DNA of 64,000 bases from Myroides odoratimimus (lineage in GTDB: Bacteria > Bacteroidota > Bacteroidia > Flavobacteriales > Flavobacteriaceae). The stretch lies in the NCBI RefSeq assembly GCF_030326305.1, contig NZ_JACAKB010000005.1, forward strand, positions 1 to 64,000, in the 5' to 3' direction. Positions 63,187 through 64,000 of the stretch are shown piece after piece. The notes under the pieces are model-generated. The model made no database searches. It was not told where the DNA came from and saw nothing but the letters and a program-made list of their open reading frames with translations. Within the stretch, counting starts at the first letter, position 1; the number at the start of each line of letters is the position of its first letter. A program made the position numbers and the translations under genes.

Positions 63187-64000
63187 TTATTTAATAACAC
63201 GTAGCTCACTTATCTTTCCTTTTCTCTCAAAAGGAGTTTGCTTAATTATTGCCTTTTTTGCTAAATCATACTGCACAAACATAGTCTGATGATCGCTTTC
63301 TCCTTCTGCTATTAGGAATAATGAATGAGACAGTTCATCATACATTATATCATAAATAGCACCTGTCTCAAAAACCTTGCTTAAAGAACCGTCTTTAGGG
63401 TTTACTACTGTAACAATACTCTTAGCAGGATTACTCGCTTTATTAAACGCGTAGTAAAACACTCCATTTTTATCTTGTACAAAGCCACCTTCTTTTCCTT
63501 CTCCTTCAGAATATGGTTTCAATGTAATTATCTTTTCTTTAGTATTACTATCAAATTCTTTAAAGTTATAAGCATTCAATCGTACAATAGTCATCTGCGA
63601 CTCCTCGAAAGTATCAAAGTCATGGTTATATAACAAAGCTACGATCTCATTTTTATTCTTCTTATCTATAGAAGCATACAGACAGCTACCTCCCTTATAA
63701 TACTTCACTAATTCTTTACTCTCATTTTCTACTTTAATCTGTCCTGTTTTCGGATTAACTGACACAAAACGTTCATCATTATCCCCTCCTTTACCAGAAT
63801 CAAAATAAACCACTCTATCATCTGCCACTACTACACTCACATAAGGATCAAACAGTAAATTCTTTGGTGATAAATCTACGTAAGATACTTCTTCCTTTTT
63901 ATCATAATTATAAGTAAGTATCTTTTCGTTTCCTAATGTCATAGCATACATCTCTTTATTCGCATCATTTACTGCGAAATCATATACATGTGGATACTTA
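63187..64000 (-). CDS. beta-propeller-like protein, 5' end cut by the window edge
   Basis: At least 254 residues from the first in-window Met at 63951; the frame stays open to the window edge (residues before it read KYPHVYDFAVNDANKE), so the true start lies outside. Repeated strand motifs such as GQIKVENESKELVKYYKGGSCLYA, NGVFYYAFNKASNPAKSIV and DGSLSKVFETGAIYDIMYDELSHSLFLI suggest a multi-bladed beta-propeller, perhaps of the DUF4374 lipoprotein type. No signal peptide is visible because of truncation. Function unknown. Confidence 0.65.
   Translation of the reverse strand, partial: KYPHVYDFAVNDANKEMYAMTLGNEKILTYNYDKKEEVSYVDLSPKNLLFDPYVSVVVADDRVVYFDSGKGGDNDERFVSVNPKTGQIKVENESKELVKYYKGGSCLYASIDKKNKNEIVALLYNHDFDTFEESQMTIVRLNAYNFKEFDSNTKEKIITLKPYSEGEGKEGGFVQDKNGVFYYAFNKASNPAKSIVTVVNPKDGSLSKVFETGAIYDIMYDELSHSLFLIAEGESDHQTMFVQYDLAKKAIIKQTPFERKGKISELRVIK

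Noticed and set aside
62904-63194. 96-codon plus-strand frame over the GC-rich array
   Set aside because: It coincides with the 11-bp repeat element, has no promoter and encodes no recognisable domain; the frame is a by-product of the repeats.
1-64000. tRNA or rRNA genes
   Set aside because: I looked for cloverleaf T-arm words and rRNA signature words in the intergenic gaps and found none that I could fold convincingly; a dedicated search such as tRNAscan would settle this.

Overview
The window reads as a stretch of chromosome from an AT-rich Bacteroidota bacterium of the family Flavobacteriaceae; a Myroides-type organism is my best guess. The support is: many promoters of the TAnnTTTG (-7) type, almost no Shine-Dalgarno sequences, a type IX secretion type-B C-terminal domain, a TonB receptor with an N-terminal carboxypeptidase-regulatory-like domain, DUF4625 and PCMD proteins, and an IF-2 with a long Asn/Gly- and Lys/Glu-rich N-terminus. 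I see no rRNA, tRNA, CRISPR array, prophage or intact insertion sequence.

Layout. 0.2-2.5 kb: two tandem paralogous periplasmic TlpA-like thioredoxins with unusual active sites (CGYC, CYFC). 3-9.4 kb: a plus-strand run of short transcription units, namely a glutaryl-CoA-dehydrogenase-like enzyme, DUF3050, two SDR oxidoreductases, the monofunctional transglycosylase MtgA, an 11-residue-repeat lipoprotein, Dps and a DUF1684 lipoprotein. 9.4-12.5 kb: a lipoprotein cassette bounded by a duplicated 3' end of the adjacent prolyl oligopeptidase gene. 12.6-16.4 kb: a probable metal-uptake operon (small Cys/PP protein, TonB receptor, second small PP protein, His-rich DUF4625 lipoprotein). 17-22 kb: an aromatic amino acid permease, then an outer-membrane barrel, a phosphoethanolamine-transferase-like enzyme and a PCMD protein. 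22-39.5 kb: mostly housekeeping (TatD, acyltransferase, asparaginase, TyrA, MBL-rhodanese, response regulator, Asd, RecJ, OsmC, RsmI, thymidine kinase, MFS). 40-48 kb: a surface-protein operon with a 1248-residue lectin-domain protein, two proteins with a shared Bacteroidota N-terminal signature, and a T9SS type-B protein. 48.8-56.9 kb: crotonase, two paralogous barrels, QueD-like, LpxH, HTTM, RibF, a nuclease-family protein and a zinc peptidase. 57-61.8 kb: the rimP-nusA-infB operon, with an attenuator-like hairpin in its leader. 62-64 kb: a universal stress protein and a partial beta-propeller-like gene.

The most unexpected signal is non-coding. Three intergenic regions (16.7, 35.2 and 62.95 kb) hold a 103-bp element with the same architecture: four 11-bp units, a 15-bp centre, then four 11-bp units in the opposite orientation. 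A fourth, less regular one lies at 2.8 kb. Units are alike within an element but differ between elements. When all are written in one orientation, position 6 is G in 22 of 24 units and position 7 is mostly A or G. I do not recognise this element class.
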